A DNA stretch of 64,000 nucleotides from Pseudocolwellia sp. AS88 (GCF_030551755.1 NZ_JAUPEC010000005.1:62001-126000); one strand, 5' to 3'; numbered from the stretch's first letter, positions 35,799 to 47,000 are shown. The notes: a model not told the origin generated them from the letters alone. Made by a program: numbers and translations.

Positions 35799-36308
35799 AT
35801 GAAAATAATAAATCAATCTCCTCTAAAAACTCAGCAAGGTTTTACACTCATTGAGTTAGTTGTTGTCATCGTTATTTTAGGTATTTTAGCTGCAACAGCA
35901 GCACCTAAATTTATCGATTTAACGGGTGATGCTCAAGCTTCAACTATTAAAGCGGTTAGAGGTTCTGTAGAAAGTGCAACAACTATGGTGCATGCTAAAG
36001 TTTTAGTGAAAGGAGCTACAGCAGAAGCAACAGTCGCTATTGATGATTCAACAACAATAGCTATAGTTAATGGTTGGCCAGCAAGCACAGTGGCTGCTTG
36101 GGGTGATATCTTAGATATTAGTGCTAATGACTTTTTATCTGCGGTTGATGGCACGACAGGCACTGATGGACGTATTGTTTTTTACCCAGGTCCTACAGCA
36201 GTTGCTGATGCTGCAGCTGCAGTAACGGCAGGATGTTATGTTTCTTATACAGAAAGTGCAAGTTCAAATACACGACCTGCTATTTTGGCCGTAACTGATG
36301 GTTGTTAA
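35799..36308 (+). CDS. mshA: Major MSHA pilin MshA
   Basis: 169 residues. Leader MKIINQSPLKTQQG, then mature FTLIELVVVIVILGILAATAAPKFIDL, the classic type IVa N-methylated helix with Glu5. The globular domain is Ala/Thr-rich with NGWPAST and two C-terminal cysteines (about 149 and 169) for the D-loop disulfide. Cleaved by the prepilin peptidase (not in this window). Order and length mark it as the structural subunit. It has its own terminator directly downstream, which would favour abundant MshA over the minor pilins. Confidence 0.94.
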   Translation: MKIINQSPLKTQQGFTLIELVVVIVILGILAATAAPKFIDLTGDAQASTIKAVRGSVESATTMVHAKVLVKGATAEATVAIDDSTTIAIVNGWPASTVAAWGDILDISANDFLSAVDGTTGTDGRIVFYPGPTAVADAAAAVTAGCYVSYTESASSNTRPAILAVTDGC

Positions 36309-36330
36309 TAGTTTATAAGTTTTATATAAA

Positions 36331-36357
36331 AAGAGAGCATAGGCTCTCTTTTTTTTT
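36331..36357 (+). terminator. Strong internal terminator after mshA
   Basis: Perfect 8-bp arms AAGAGAGC (36331-36338) and GCTCTCTT (36343-36350), loop ATAG, followed by an uninterrupted T run 36349-36357. It lies 22 bases after the mshA stop, inside the pilus cluster. Read-through or a separate promoter in 36358-36482 must supply mshCDOP. Confidence 0.93.
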
Positions 36358-36482
36358 ATTCATTTTTTTAGATTGATATGGCGTTTCATAAATTACTAGC
36401 TGATATTTCTTGGATTCAAGATACTAATTTATGTACTATTCTTATATTAATTATTTAAGACAATTATTTATGTGCAGTATTC

Positions 36483-37010
36483 ATGAGTAAACCAAATAAC
36501 ATTTCTCTACATTCTCAATTAAATTGTAAAACTTTTGTAGGTCTCAAGAAACAGACCACTAAAGGTTTTACCATTATAGAGTTGGTACTTGTTATTGTAC
36601 TTATGGGAATTCTTGCCGTTTCAGTTGCGCCTAAAATGTTTAACTCTGGTGGATTTGAAGAGTACGCTTATCAAGCTGAGCTTGTTGCAACACTGAGAAA
36701 TATTCAGCTACGTGCTATGCAGCAAACAGAAAACTATGTTAATAATTATGGTGATGGTTGCCATACTGTTGTTGTTACTTCAAATAAAGTAACGGTCAGT
36801 TCTAGTTGTAATATTAATACTGGTAACTTAGATGTTCCAACTGTTGAAATAGATAATGCTCACAGCCTTTCATTTTCTCCTGCAATGTCATTTACTTTTG
36901 ACTCTATGGGGAAGCCAAGTTCCTGTAATAACCCTTGTCAGATTCAACTTGTCGCTAACGACAACTTAAGTGTGGTAATAGAGTCGGAAGGTTTTATTCA
37001 TGCGCAATAA
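36483..37010 (+). CDS. mshC: MSHA minor pilin MshC
   Basis: 175 residues. Type IV prepilin with KGFTIIELVLVIVLMGILAVSVAPKMF; cleavage after Gly28, Glu at mature position 5. The leader of 28 residues is long; no in-frame ATG, GTG or TTG closer to the cleavage site was seen, so ATG 36483 stands, although no clear ribosome-binding site precedes it. Four cysteines occur in the C-terminal domain. Its last codons overlap the mshD start. Confidence 0.88.
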   Translation: MSKPNNISLHSQLNCKTFVGLKKQTTKGFTIIELVLVIVLMGILAVSVAPKMFNSGGFEEYAYQAELVATLRNIQLRAMQQTENYVNNYGDGCHTVVVTSNKVTVSSSCNINTGNLDVPTVEIDNAHSLSFSPAMSFTFDSMGKPSSCNNPCQIQLVANDNLSVVIESEGFIHAQ

Positions 37011-37575
37011 AAAAGCATCAGGTTTCACCCTTATTGAACTGGTTATTGGCATTGTGGTGTTATCACTTTCTTTCACTGTGCTTTTCCAAATGATATTGCC
37101 TACAGCGACACAAGGTGCTACCCAAATACATCAAATCAGAGCGGCTGAATTAGGTCAATCCATAATGAGTGAAATCATGGGTAAAGCGTTTGATGATAAT
37201 TCAGATATGATGGGTGGAATGCTTCGTTGTGGAGAGGATGCAGATAAAGATGGAAATATTGATCAAGCATGTACGATCATATCTGGCGATGAAACTGATA
37301 GCGAAGAAGGTAGTAACAGAAGTTTATTTGATGATGTAGATGATTATAATTATTATCGTAATAACTCTCTTGTTGAAGATTCTTTGAGCAGTAACTCTGA
37401 TAACGATCTCGCTGATCTTTACAAAGGCTTCACAGTAAATATAAATGTCATCAATGATGGTGATTATGATGGCGTTACAGATAATGTTTATAGCATTGCC
37501 AAATTAATCACACTCACTGTAAAAACAGCTGAAGGTGTTGAAATTACCTTTTCAAGTTATAAGGCTAATTTTTAA
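37000..37575 (+). CDS. mshD: MSHA minor pilin MshD with two Ca-binding-like loops
   Basis: 191 residues. Prepilin leader MRNKKASG, then FTLIELVIGIVVLSLSFTVLFQ (GspI/PilV-like). The globular part is strongly acidic and has two copies of the pattern DxDxDGxxD: DADKDGNID at residues 80-88 (37237-37263) and DGDYDGVTD at 153-161 (37456-37482). This spacing is the EF-hand/dockerin-like calcium loop found in some pilus proteins. The calcium role is an inference. Overlaps mshC by 11 bases; mshO starts at its last base (TAATG). Confidence 0.88.
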   Translation: MRNKKASGFTLIELVIGIVVLSLSFTVLFQMILPTATQGATQIHQIRAAELGQSIMSEIMGKAFDDNSDMMGGMLRCGEDADKDGNIDQACTIISGDETDSEEGSNRSLFDDVDDYNYYRNNSLVEDSLSSNSDNDLADLYKGFTVNINVINDGDYDGVTDNVYSIAKLITLTVKTAEGVEITFSSYKANF

Positions 37576-38435
37576 TGAATCACTTATCAAAAAGTACTGG
37601 CTTCACATTAATTGAGCTAGTTACTGTTATTGTTTTGTTAGGCATATTATCCGTAGGTATCAGCGGCTTTTTAAAAATAGGCTCTGAGATGTTTGTCGAT
37701 GTAAAAAACCGCTCTGAAATTGTTGCCACTGCAAGGTTTGCAATGGAAAGGTTAAACCGAGAATTACGTTCTGCTTTACCTAACAGCGTTGTGAGTAATC
37801 CAACTACAGGCTTTGATTCTTCAGAAATTCAATGTATTCAATACACTCCAATTTTAAGTGCTGCTCACTATTTAGATATTCCAACGGTAGACGCCAATGA
37901 ATTAGAAAATAACACGCTGTCTGTTATCGAATTTAATTTAAATGGATTGGTGTTAGTCGGCACTAGTGATGTAAGAGTTGTAGTCTACCCAATTAAAAGT
38001 GCTGATATCTATGATACAAGTAGCAATAAAACTTGGTTATTAGAAAATGCCACTTTAGATGAATCTCAAGCTGTAGGTAATAGTAAACAATGGGATATCA
38101 ACTTTAGTAATAATGTTTTATTTGAAGCTGACTCTCCTACAAGGCGTTTGTATTTTATTGATAATAAAGTGAGTTATTGTGTGAGAAGGACAGAGCTGAA
38201 ACGCTTTGTAGGTAACAATCCTTTAGATGAAGCGAATCCTGCCACTTTCTTTAATAATAACGGTGTATTAATGGCGACTGACTTACTGTTTGATACAGCT
38301 TCAGGCGAATATCCATTCAGAATATCTGAGGCAACTCAATCTAGAAACTCAATGGCATTAATTAAATTGATTTTCAGCAGAAATGGTGAATCTGTTGTTT
38401 TCAATAATGAGGTACATATTCCTAATGCGCCTTAA
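37575..38435 (+). CDS. mshO: MSHA minor pilin MshO (PilW/GspJ-like)
   Basis: 286 residues. Leader MNHLSKSTG, then FTLIELVTVIVLLGILSVGISGFLKIG with Glu5. The following FAMERLNRELRSALPNSV segment is characteristic of the PilW/GspJ/MshO group. The large C-terminal domain is mostly beta, with cysteines near 94 and 207. Starts at the last base of the mshD stop and overlaps mshP. Likely part of the pilus tip or initiation complex with MshC, MshD and MshP. Confidence 0.88.
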   Translation: MNHLSKSTGFTLIELVTVIVLLGILSVGISGFLKIGSEMFVDVKNRSEIVATARFAMERLNRELRSALPNSVVSNPTTGFDSSEIQCIQYTPILSAAHYLDIPTVDANELENNTLSVIEFNLNGLVLVGTSDVRVVVYPIKSADIYDTSSNKTWLLENATLDESQAVGNSKQWDINFSNNVLFEADSPTRRLYFIDNKVSYCVRRTELKRFVGNNPLDEANPATFFNNNGVLMATDLLFDTASGEYPFRISEATQSRNSMALIKLIFSRNGESVVFNNEVHIPNAP

Positions 38436-38895
38436 CTCAAAAAGCAAACTTAGCTTGTTATCGTTTCAGCAAAAGATGATAAAGGTCCAAACCGGAAGTT
38501 CCTTAGTTCTTGGTATTTTTATTTTAGTGGTTATGTCTTTATTAGGGGCTGCATTGATTGAAATAATGGAAAGCAATGAAGACGCTTATACTTATGAGGT
38601 GTTGGGAACACGTGCCTATAATGCTGCTCAATCAGGCATTCAGATTGAAATGCAGCGTGTTTTTCCATTAATTGATGCATCAAATACTAACTCTAGTGTG
38701 TGTGACAGTAGTTCGAGGAATGTATCATTTACAAGTATTGATGGGCTGAATGGCTGTTCAGCTATTTTGCAATGCACCTCAATAAGTCATGAAGTAACGA
38801 CTTCTTATTACACTATTACAAGTGTTGGACAGTGCGATATAAATGGTGAAGTTACATCTAGAACCATAGAAGTTCAGGCTAAAACAATCAATTAA
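38425..38895 (+). CDS. mshP: MSHA minor component MshP (PilX-like)
   Basis: 156 residues from ATG 38425, chosen for the upstream GAGGT; the ATG at 38407 would add six residues. A hydrophobic helix about residues 25-50 (SSLVLGIFILVVMSLLGAALIEIMES) preceded by QTG gives a PilX/MshP-like N-terminus lacking the usual Glu5. A conserved NAAQSGIQIEMQRVFPL motif and four cysteines follow. Normally followed by mshQ; here the next gene is mreB. Confidence 0.85.
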   Translation: MRLNSKSKLSLLSFQQKMIKVQTGSSLVLGIFILVVMSLLGAALIEIMESNEDAYTYEVLGTRAYNAAQSGIQIEMQRVFPLIDASNTNSSVCDSSSRNVSFTSIDGLNGCSAILQCTSISHEVTTSYYTITSVGQCDINGEVTSRTIEVQAKTIN

Positions 38896-40283
<1,388 letters not shown>

Positions 40284-40327
40284 CATGATCTTAGCCTCAA
40301 GTATTCAGCAATGATAAAGCTATATTT

Positions 40328-41254
40328 ATGAGCCCAATATTTAAACATGGCCCTTCTGCTCGGCACCGACTTTTGTTGGTGCTGATCCTTTCTATATTCC
40401 TGATATTTTTTGATCACTACATTAGTAGTTTTGAAACCACACGGGGCTATTTACAGTCACTTGTTAGTCCTCTTCAATACTTAGCCACAGCTCCTAAGCG
40501 TATGATGACTTGGACTGCTGAGAACCTGACTTCTCGTCAAGATCTGATAGAACAAAACCAACGTTATAAAGTAGATGAATTACTTCTCCGTGAACAGTTA
40601 ATGCAACTGTCAATGCTTGAGAAAGAGAATACCCGATTGCGTTCTTTACTTGCTTCACCTGTTCGAAAAGAAACAAGAAAAATGGTTGCAGAAGTTATCG
40701 CGGTAGATAGTGATCCTTATACTCATCAAGTTGTTATAAACCGTGGCGCCAACGATGGCGTTTACGAAGGGCAACCTGTTGTGGATGAAAAAGGTATCGT
40801 TGGGCAAATTCAAAATGTAGGTACCATAAGTAGCCGAGTTATTTTAATTACCGATGTAACTCACGCTGTGCCAGTAAGAGTTAGTCGCAACGGAATACGA
40901 ATGATCGCTAATGGCACCGGACATATAGATACTTTAATACATAACTTTGTGCCTCATAGTACTGATGTAAGAACAGGAGATGTATTAGTAACTTCAGGTT
41001 TAGGCGGGAAATATCCTGAAGGCTATCCAGTTTCAACGATTATAAAGATTAATCAAGATGAAACACGCGCCTTTGCTCAGCTATATAGCAAACCTGTTGC
41101 GGAAATAGATCGTTTGCGTTACTTACTATTACTTTGGACTGATGAAGATAATGTATCAGCAAAACAAAGTAATGTAGCTGAAGTAGAGCTCAAAGATAAA
41201 GACGCTGAAGCGCTTGAACAACAAAGTACAGATACAAAAAAGGCGAACCAATAA
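40328..41254 (+). CDS. mreC: Rod shape-determining protein MreC
   Basis: 308 residues. Membrane helix about 14-34, periplasmic coiled coil about 65-100, then the two beta-barrel core about 110-275 (VINRGANDGVYEGQPVVDEKGIVGQI and VRTGDVLVTSGLGGKYPEGYPV). The last 30 residues are a charged, probably flexible tail. Bridges MreB, MreD and the RodA/PBP2 machinery. Its stop overlaps the mreD start. Confidence 0.96.
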   Translation: MSPIFKHGPSARHRLLLVLILSIFLIFFDHYISSFETTRGYLQSLVSPLQYLATAPKRMMTWTAENLTSRQDLIEQNQRYKVDELLLREQLMQLSMLEKENTRLRSLLASPVRKETRKMVAEVIAVDSDPYTHQVVINRGANDGVYEGQPVVDEKGIVGQIQNVGTISSRVILITDVTHAVPVRVSRNGIRMIANGTGHIDTLIHNFVPHSTDVRTGDVLVTSGLGGKYPEGYPVSTIIKINQDETRAFAQLYSKPVAEIDRLRYLLLLWTDEDNVSAKQSNVAEVELKDKDAEALEQQSTDTKKANQ

Positions 41255-41733
41255 TGCTAGCTCATAACGGTATTATTATTTTACTGACACTATTATTGGC
41301 ATTAATTGCTAGTATTATTCCTATGCCATTGAGTGTGGATGCTTTTAGACCTGATTGGGTGTTGGTGGTGTTAATATATTGGTGTTTAGCTCTGCCTTCA
41401 CGTGTTAACGTTATTACTGCTTGGGTGTTAGGTTTTATTTTAGATGTTCTTTTAGGTTCGATATTGGGCGTACATGCAGCTGCACTCGCTATTAGTGTAT
41501 TTATTATTGCTGAGAATTTTCAGAAAATTAGAAACTTTTCTATCTGGCAACAGTCTATAATTGTAGGTGTAGTTGCCGCTTTATATCATTTATTGGTATT
41601 TTGGATACAACGATTTCTAACAGATGTTGTTTTTCTACCAAGTTATTTATATCCCGTAATTACAACCATTATTTTATGGCCATGGGCACTGTTTTTATTA
41701 AGAAAAATACGTCGCCATTTTCAGATAAAATAG
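41254..41733 (+). CDS. mreD: Rod shape-determining protein MreD
   Basis: 159 residues, integral inner-membrane protein with about five hydrophobic segments. Family landmarks RPDWVLVVLIYWCLALPSRV and a GFILDVLLGSILGVHA loop match MreD. One-base overlap with mreC; 43 bases upstream of maf. Confidence 0.94.
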   Translation: MLAHNGIIILLTLLLALIASIIPMPLSVDAFRPDWVLVVLIYWCLALPSRVNVITAWVLGFILDVLLGSILGVHAAALAISVFIIAENFQKIRNFSIWQQSIIVGVVAALYHLLVFWIQRFLTDVVFLPSYLYPVITTIILWPWALFLLRKIRRHFQIK

Positions 41734-41776
41734 CACCTCATAGCTACTCCTAACCAGATATTAAAAAGACAATTTT

Positions 41777-42391
41777 ATGACATTATCTTTAGTTTTAGCT
41801 TCACAATCTCCTCGCCGACAAGAATTGCTTACACAAATTGGTTATACGTTTACCTGTAAACCTGCCAATATCAATGAAGATATTAAAGGGAACGAATTAC
41901 CTTTTAATTACGTTAATAGATTAGCGATTGAAAAAGCTCAGGCCAGTTTTCAAAATATAGATGCCTTACAACAAGGTTCTACAATTGTTCTAGGATCTGA
42001 TACCAGTGTCGTTTACAACGATTGTATTTTAGGCAAGCCAGCTGATATTGACGAGTGTATAGCACAACTTCAGATGCTATCAGGAAATACTCATCAAGTA
42101 TTAACTTCTATCGCAGTAATAAGTAAAGACAAAGTGCTCTCAGACGTAGTAACAACAAATGTTACTTTTAAAGTTTTGAGTTTAGATGAAATTACTCGTT
42201 ATTGGAATACGGGCGAACCCCAAGATAAGGCTGGTTCGTATGGTATTCAGGGTATAGCCGCGCAATTTGTGACTAATATTTCAGGTAGTTATTCTGCCGT
42301 AGTTGGTTTACCTTTGTATGAAACGACTCAATTATTGTCTAAATTTGGTGTAAATACGCCAATACAATGTAGAGCAGAGGAAAAGATATGA
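41777..42391 (+). CDS. maf: Maf-family nucleoside triphosphate pyrophosphatase (YhdE type)
   Basis: 204 residues. Hydrolyses dTTP/UTP and modified nucleotides to monophosphates in the cytosol (family knowledge). Motifs: ASQSPRRQELL at the N-terminus, the NYVNRLAIEKAQA region, VLGSDTSVVY with catalytic Asp, GKPADIDECIAQLQMLSGNTHQV and DKAGSYGIQG. In E. coli yhdE occupies the same position between mreD and rng. Overlaps rng by 4 bases. Confidence 0.93.
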   Translation: MTLSLVLASQSPRRQELLTQIGYTFTCKPANINEDIKGNELPFNYVNRLAIEKAQASFQNIDALQQGSTIVLGSDTSVVYNDCILGKPADIDECIAQLQMLSGNTHQVLTSIAVISKDKVLSDVVTTNVTFKVLSLDEITRYWNTGEPQDKAGSYGIQGIAAQFVTNISGSYSAVVGLPLYETTQLLSKFGVNTPIQCRAEEKI

Positions 42392-43866
42392 GTGGAGAGT
42401 TACTGGTAAATGTAACACCTAGTGAAACTCGCGTTGCACTAATTGAAAATGGCACATTGCAAGAAGTTCATGTTGAGCGTGAAGCTAACCGAGGCATTGT
42501 AGGTAATATATACTTAGGAAAAATCATTAGAGTATTACCTGGAATGCAAGCTGCCTTTGTTGATATTAGTTTAGACAAAGCCGCTTTTTTGCATGCTTCA
42601 GATATTAATTCAAAACTTATTCTTAATAAAGATGACTCAGACAATGATGCATCAAGCGACCAAGTTCCTGATATTCGTACCTTAGTAAGAGAAGGGCAGT
42701 ATCTTATGGTGCAAGTTGTTAAAGATCCTCTAGGAACCAAAGGTGCACGTTTAACAACTGATATAACGATAGCTGCTCGATATTTAGTATTGATGCCAGA
42801 AACAGGTAGAGCTGGTATTTCACAACGTATTGAAGGTGAAAAAGAACGTAATCGTCTGAAAAAAATTATCACTCCATTTTGTGATGATGTGCATGGATTT
42901 ATCGTTCGAACAGCCGCTGAAGGTGCAGCAGAACAAGAATTAAAACAAGATGCCGAGTTTTTACGGAGAGTTTGGGCAAAAGTCATTGAAAGAAAGAAGC
43001 GTAAAGTAACCAAAACAGCAATCTATCAAGATTTATCTCTGATTTTCCGTGTTCTAAGGGACTTTGTTGGAACCGAACTTGAACGTATTCGTATTGATTC
43101 AAAACTCACTTATGATCAAGTTATCGAGTTCACGGCTGAGTTTGCACCTAATTTAAGTAATGGTCTTGAGTATTATCCAGGTGAACGTCCGATATTTGAT
43201 TTGTTTGATGTTGAAAATGAAATTCAGCGAGCGCTACATCGAAGAATTGACTTAAAGTCAGGCGGTTATTTAATTATTGACCAAACAGAAGCCATGACCA
43301 CGATTGACATTAATACTGGCGCTTTTGTTGGGCATCGTAATTTAGAAGAAACCATTTTTAATACAAATATTGAAGCAACGCAAGCAATAGCAAGACAACT
43401 ACGTTTAAGAAACTTAGGTGGTATTATCATTGTCGACTTTATCGATATGAATGAGAAAGATCACCAGCGTCGTGTTTTAAGTAGCTTAGATAATGCGATG
43501 GCTAAAGATAATGTTAAATTTAGCATCAGTGGATTTTCAGCGTTAGGGCTTGTTGAAATGACACGAAAACGAACACGAGAAAGCCTTGAACATATTTTAT
43601 GTGGTGAATGTTCAGTTTGTGCCGGTCGTGGCCATCTAAAAACATGTGAAAGTGTTTGTTATGAAATACTAAGAGAAATTGTAAGAGTTAATCGAGCACA
43701 CGATGCAGACAAATTTATTGTTTATGCGTCTAAAGCGGTAAGCGAAGCTTTGATTAATGACGAATATCATAATCTAGCCGAGCTTGAAGTGTTTATTGGT
43801 AAGGATATTAAAATACAAACGGAACTTATGTATAATCAAGAACAATTTGATGTTGTTATGATCTAG
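42388..43866 (+). CDS. rng: Ribonuclease G
   Basis: 492 residues. 5'-end-sensing endoribonuclease of the RNase E/G family, matures the 16S rRNA 5' end. Starts MSGELLVNVTPSETRVALIE; S1 domain about 35-130, then 5' sensor and RNase H-like region. Catalytic DNase I-like part has TTIDINTGAFVG and IIIVDFIDM, giving the two metal-binding aspartates. The Zn-link cysteines CGECSVCAGRGH lie near 407-418. Lacks the C-terminal degradosome scaffold, so it is RNase G, not E. The stop codon sits at the base of a 12-bp hairpin. Confidence 0.97.
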   Translation: MSGELLVNVTPSETRVALIENGTLQEVHVEREANRGIVGNIYLGKIIRVLPGMQAAFVDISLDKAAFLHASDINSKLILNKDDSDNDASSDQVPDIRTLVREGQYLMVQVVKDPLGTKGARLTTDITIAARYLVLMPETGRAGISQRIEGEKERNRLKKIITPFCDDVHGFIVRTAAEGAAEQELKQDAEFLRRVWAKVIERKKRKVTKTAIYQDLSLIFRVLRDFVGTELERIRIDSKLTYDQVIEFTAEFAPNLSNGLEYYPGERPIFDLFDVENEIQRALHRRIDLKSGGYLIIDQTEAMTTIDINTGAFVGHRNLEETIFNTNIEATQAIARQLRLRNLGGIIIVDFIDMNEKDHQRRVLSSLDNAMAKDNVKFSISGFSALGLVEMTRKRTRESLEHILCGECSVCAGRGHLKTCESVCYEILREIVRVNRAHDADKFIVYASKAVSEALINDEYHNLAELEVFIGKDIKIQTELMYNQEQFDVVMI

Positions 43867-43897
43867 CTATAACTCAGCTATAATAGAGTTATAGCTA
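43864..43897 (+). terminator. Hairpin starting at the rng stop codon
   Basis: Perfect 12-bp arms TAGCTATAACTC (43864-43875) and GAGTTATAGCTA (43886-43897), 10-base loop, followed by AATATTTTG. The first three bases are the rng TAG. Probably a terminator or mRNA 3'-end stabiliser. Confidence 0.6.
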
Positions 43898-43909
43898 AAT
43901 ATTTTGTTC

Positions 43910-43939
43910 ATCACTGAGTTATTAAATCAGTGATCTTTT
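43910..43939 (+). terminator. Second hairpin between rng and yhdP
   Basis: Arms ATCACTGA (43910-43917) and TCAGTGAT (43927-43934), loop of 9 bases, then CTTTT. It follows the previous hairpin by 12 bases, so the pair may limit transcription from mreB-rng into yhdP. Confidence 0.55.
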
Positions 43940-44001
43940 GAGGATGTAATCTTCAATGTAAAATTTTTCCTAATGTAATTAATAAGTGATGCCGTAAATT
44001 A

Positions 44002-47000
44002 ATGAGCACTTCTCGCGTAATTAACCGTTGGTTAAACAGAGTCTACAAAACCATTGCCATTTTATTGGTGATTTTTGCTGTATTAATTAGTTCGCTCCGC
44101 TTATTCCTGCCTTATGTACAAAACTATAAAGATGGTCTAGAAGACTTTATTAACAATGCTAATGGCAGTCACATCAGTATTGGTGCGCTTAGTATGGATT
44201 GGGAAAAGTTAGGTCCATCCATTGTACTCAATCAAGTCAGTTTATTAGAAACTCAATCTACTGACATCTTCATCGATAAAATACATGTTCATTTAGATTT
44301 TTGGCAAAGTCTTATTAAAGGCCGTCTTATTACACAGGACGTAACCCTTGATGGTGCGCAAGTGTTTATAAAAAGCTTGAACAAATCTTCAAAAGAAATC
44401 GATAAAGACAAACCTCTAGTCACTAGAATCACTGAAATGTTTTTAGATCAAATTAGTCGATTCTCTTTACACAATAGCCAAATTGTTTTTCAAACCAACC
44501 AAACTGAAAAAGTGCTCGTTATTAACCAACTCGATTGGATCAACGAAGGCGACAGACATAGAGGTAAAGGCTACGTAATTTTAGATGGCTTAACATCCAA
44601 TAATATTAAAGTATTGTTAGATCTACATGGTGATGATATTGATGATCTTGATGGTCAAGCCTATTTACAAGCTAATCAATTAAATATAACACCTTGGCTC
44701 GATACTATCTTTGCCATAGACAACAGAGATACCCATTCAGCTATTAACTTTGATGGTTGGTTATCTATCAAAAAAGGTATGCCATCGTCGTTACTTATTG
44801 CTTTAGGTAATAATGAGATTAGCTGGACACATAACAATATTGATCAGTTTTTTAGTATCAATCAAGGACATTTATTAGCAAACTTTGGTGATGGCATAAA
44901 CCAAGAAAATGAGTTTAAAACTTTTAGCATAGCTTCAAGTCCGTTAACCATCATTACACCTAAAAACACTTGGGAACCAACAAGCATTCAGTTTGCTAAA
45001 AAAGCTGGAGTTTATAATGGCTATATTAGTCATTTGAACGTGCAAGGACTTACTGAGATATCACCTTTATTTTCTAATAATGAAAAATTAACTGAATTGC
45101 TTACCCATATTAATCCTAATGGTGCAGTTGAAAACTTGTTTTTACAACTTGATGAGAACAAACAATCAGTTATTGCAGGGCTGAAACAAGTTAATACTTA
45201 TCCTTATGAAAAAATCCCAGGTATATCAAATTTGGGCGGTGAAGTTTCCTTTCAAGATAAAACACTACGCTTTAAATTAAACGCTCAACAAGGGCTATTA
45301 GATTATGGCGATCATTTTGTAAAACCTATTCCATATAATCAATTTTACTCTGATTCAAGATTCACATTTGGTGAAGACTCTTGGACTTTTAGTAGTAATG
45401 ATATTGAATTTACTTCTGATGAAATATCATTGTCGGCTGATGTTGTTGTTGAAAAGCCACAAAATGAAGATGCCAAAATGTCTCTCCTTACTGTAATTAA
45501 CAGAGGTGATGCTGGTTTAGCTAATCATTATTACCCTCAAAAAATTATGGGTGATGTGCTTGTTAATTACTTAAATGGTGCCCTTGTCAAAGGAAATATA
45601 GATCAAGGTCAAGTTCTCTTTAATGGCCCCTTAAATAAATTTCCTTTTGAAAATAATGAAGGCATATTCACAGTTGACTTGGAAATTAGTGATGCTGAAT
45701 TTAAATTCCAACCAAAGTGGCCTGCAATTAACAACTTTAATGCTAACTTAAACTTCACCAATAATAGCATGTTAATTAGTGGCCGCAGTGGTGATTTAGA
45801 AAACATCGACGTGAGTGGTGTTCGTGTTGAAATTGAAGACTTAAAGCATGCGACTATTTTAGAAGTTGATGCAACCTTTGATAAATTAAAACCTGAATAC
45901 GTAAGTAACTTGATGGAGAAAAGTCCGCTTCAAAAAACAGTGGGCGCAGCATTGAAGAGCTTAGTTATTACAGGGCCTATTTCAGGCGATTTTGGAATTG
46001 TACTTCCTTTACGAGCGCCTAAAACAGGTATTGTTAAAGGTACTGTGAATTTTTCTGATAATAACATTAACTTGCAAGCACCTAATATGCTGTTTACCAA
46101 AGTTAATGGTCAACTTACCTTTAATAACGATAAAATATTAACAAATGATATCAGTTTGTTGTGGCGTGATATGCCTTTGACGTTGTCGGTTAATGCTCAA
46201 GATAAAGGTATTCTTTATAATACCAATATCGCAATAGATGCCGATTGGAATACTAAGCAATGGCAAAACCAGTTACCTGAACAACTACAAAGTTATGGCT
46301 CGGGAAATTTAGCTTGGAATGGCATATTATCCTTGAATATGTTTAATCAAGGCGGTTATACCTACGATTTTGATATTAATTCTTCATTAGACAAATTGGT
46401 ACTTGAATTACCTGAGCCTTATTCCAAAACCGCTGATCAAGTAGTTAAAGCTAATATTCAAGTAACAGGGCAAAACAAAAATACAACGATTAATGCTGCA
46501 ATTGGCGAACAGTTAACATTTTATGGTGTACTTGATCATGAAAAGGTCAGCTTTACTAAAGCCCATTTAGCTTTAGGCAGTGAAGACATGTTGTTACCCA
46601 CACAAGGCTTTCATATTAGCTCTCAATTAGATCAAGCGGACGTTGCACAATGGCAACCTTTTATAACTGATGTTATTGATTGTATAAGTGGTTTTAACAA
46701 CACAGATGAACCACAACAAAACGTTATACTTGAAAGCCCTGAACGTATAACAGCCAAAATAGGCACCTTGTTATATGGTGATTACAGTTTATCTGATGCG
46801 CTTTTGAGTTTAAGTAAAAACGACCAATCTTGGTTAATAGATATCAATTCAAAAGAAGTTCGTAGCCAAGTTGTTCTAAATCAAGACCTGTATGAGAAAG
46901 GCATAGAAATTAATGCCGACTTTATTCACTTGGCAAAATTAATTCCTGAGACGTCTTTAGGTGAAACTGATGTCGCACAAAGCAATAACGAAGAAAAGGT

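Noticed and set aside
42468-43013. 181-residue open frame on the minus strand inside rng
   Set aside because: Antisense shadow of a highly conserved gene; no ribosome-binding site and no recognisable domain.
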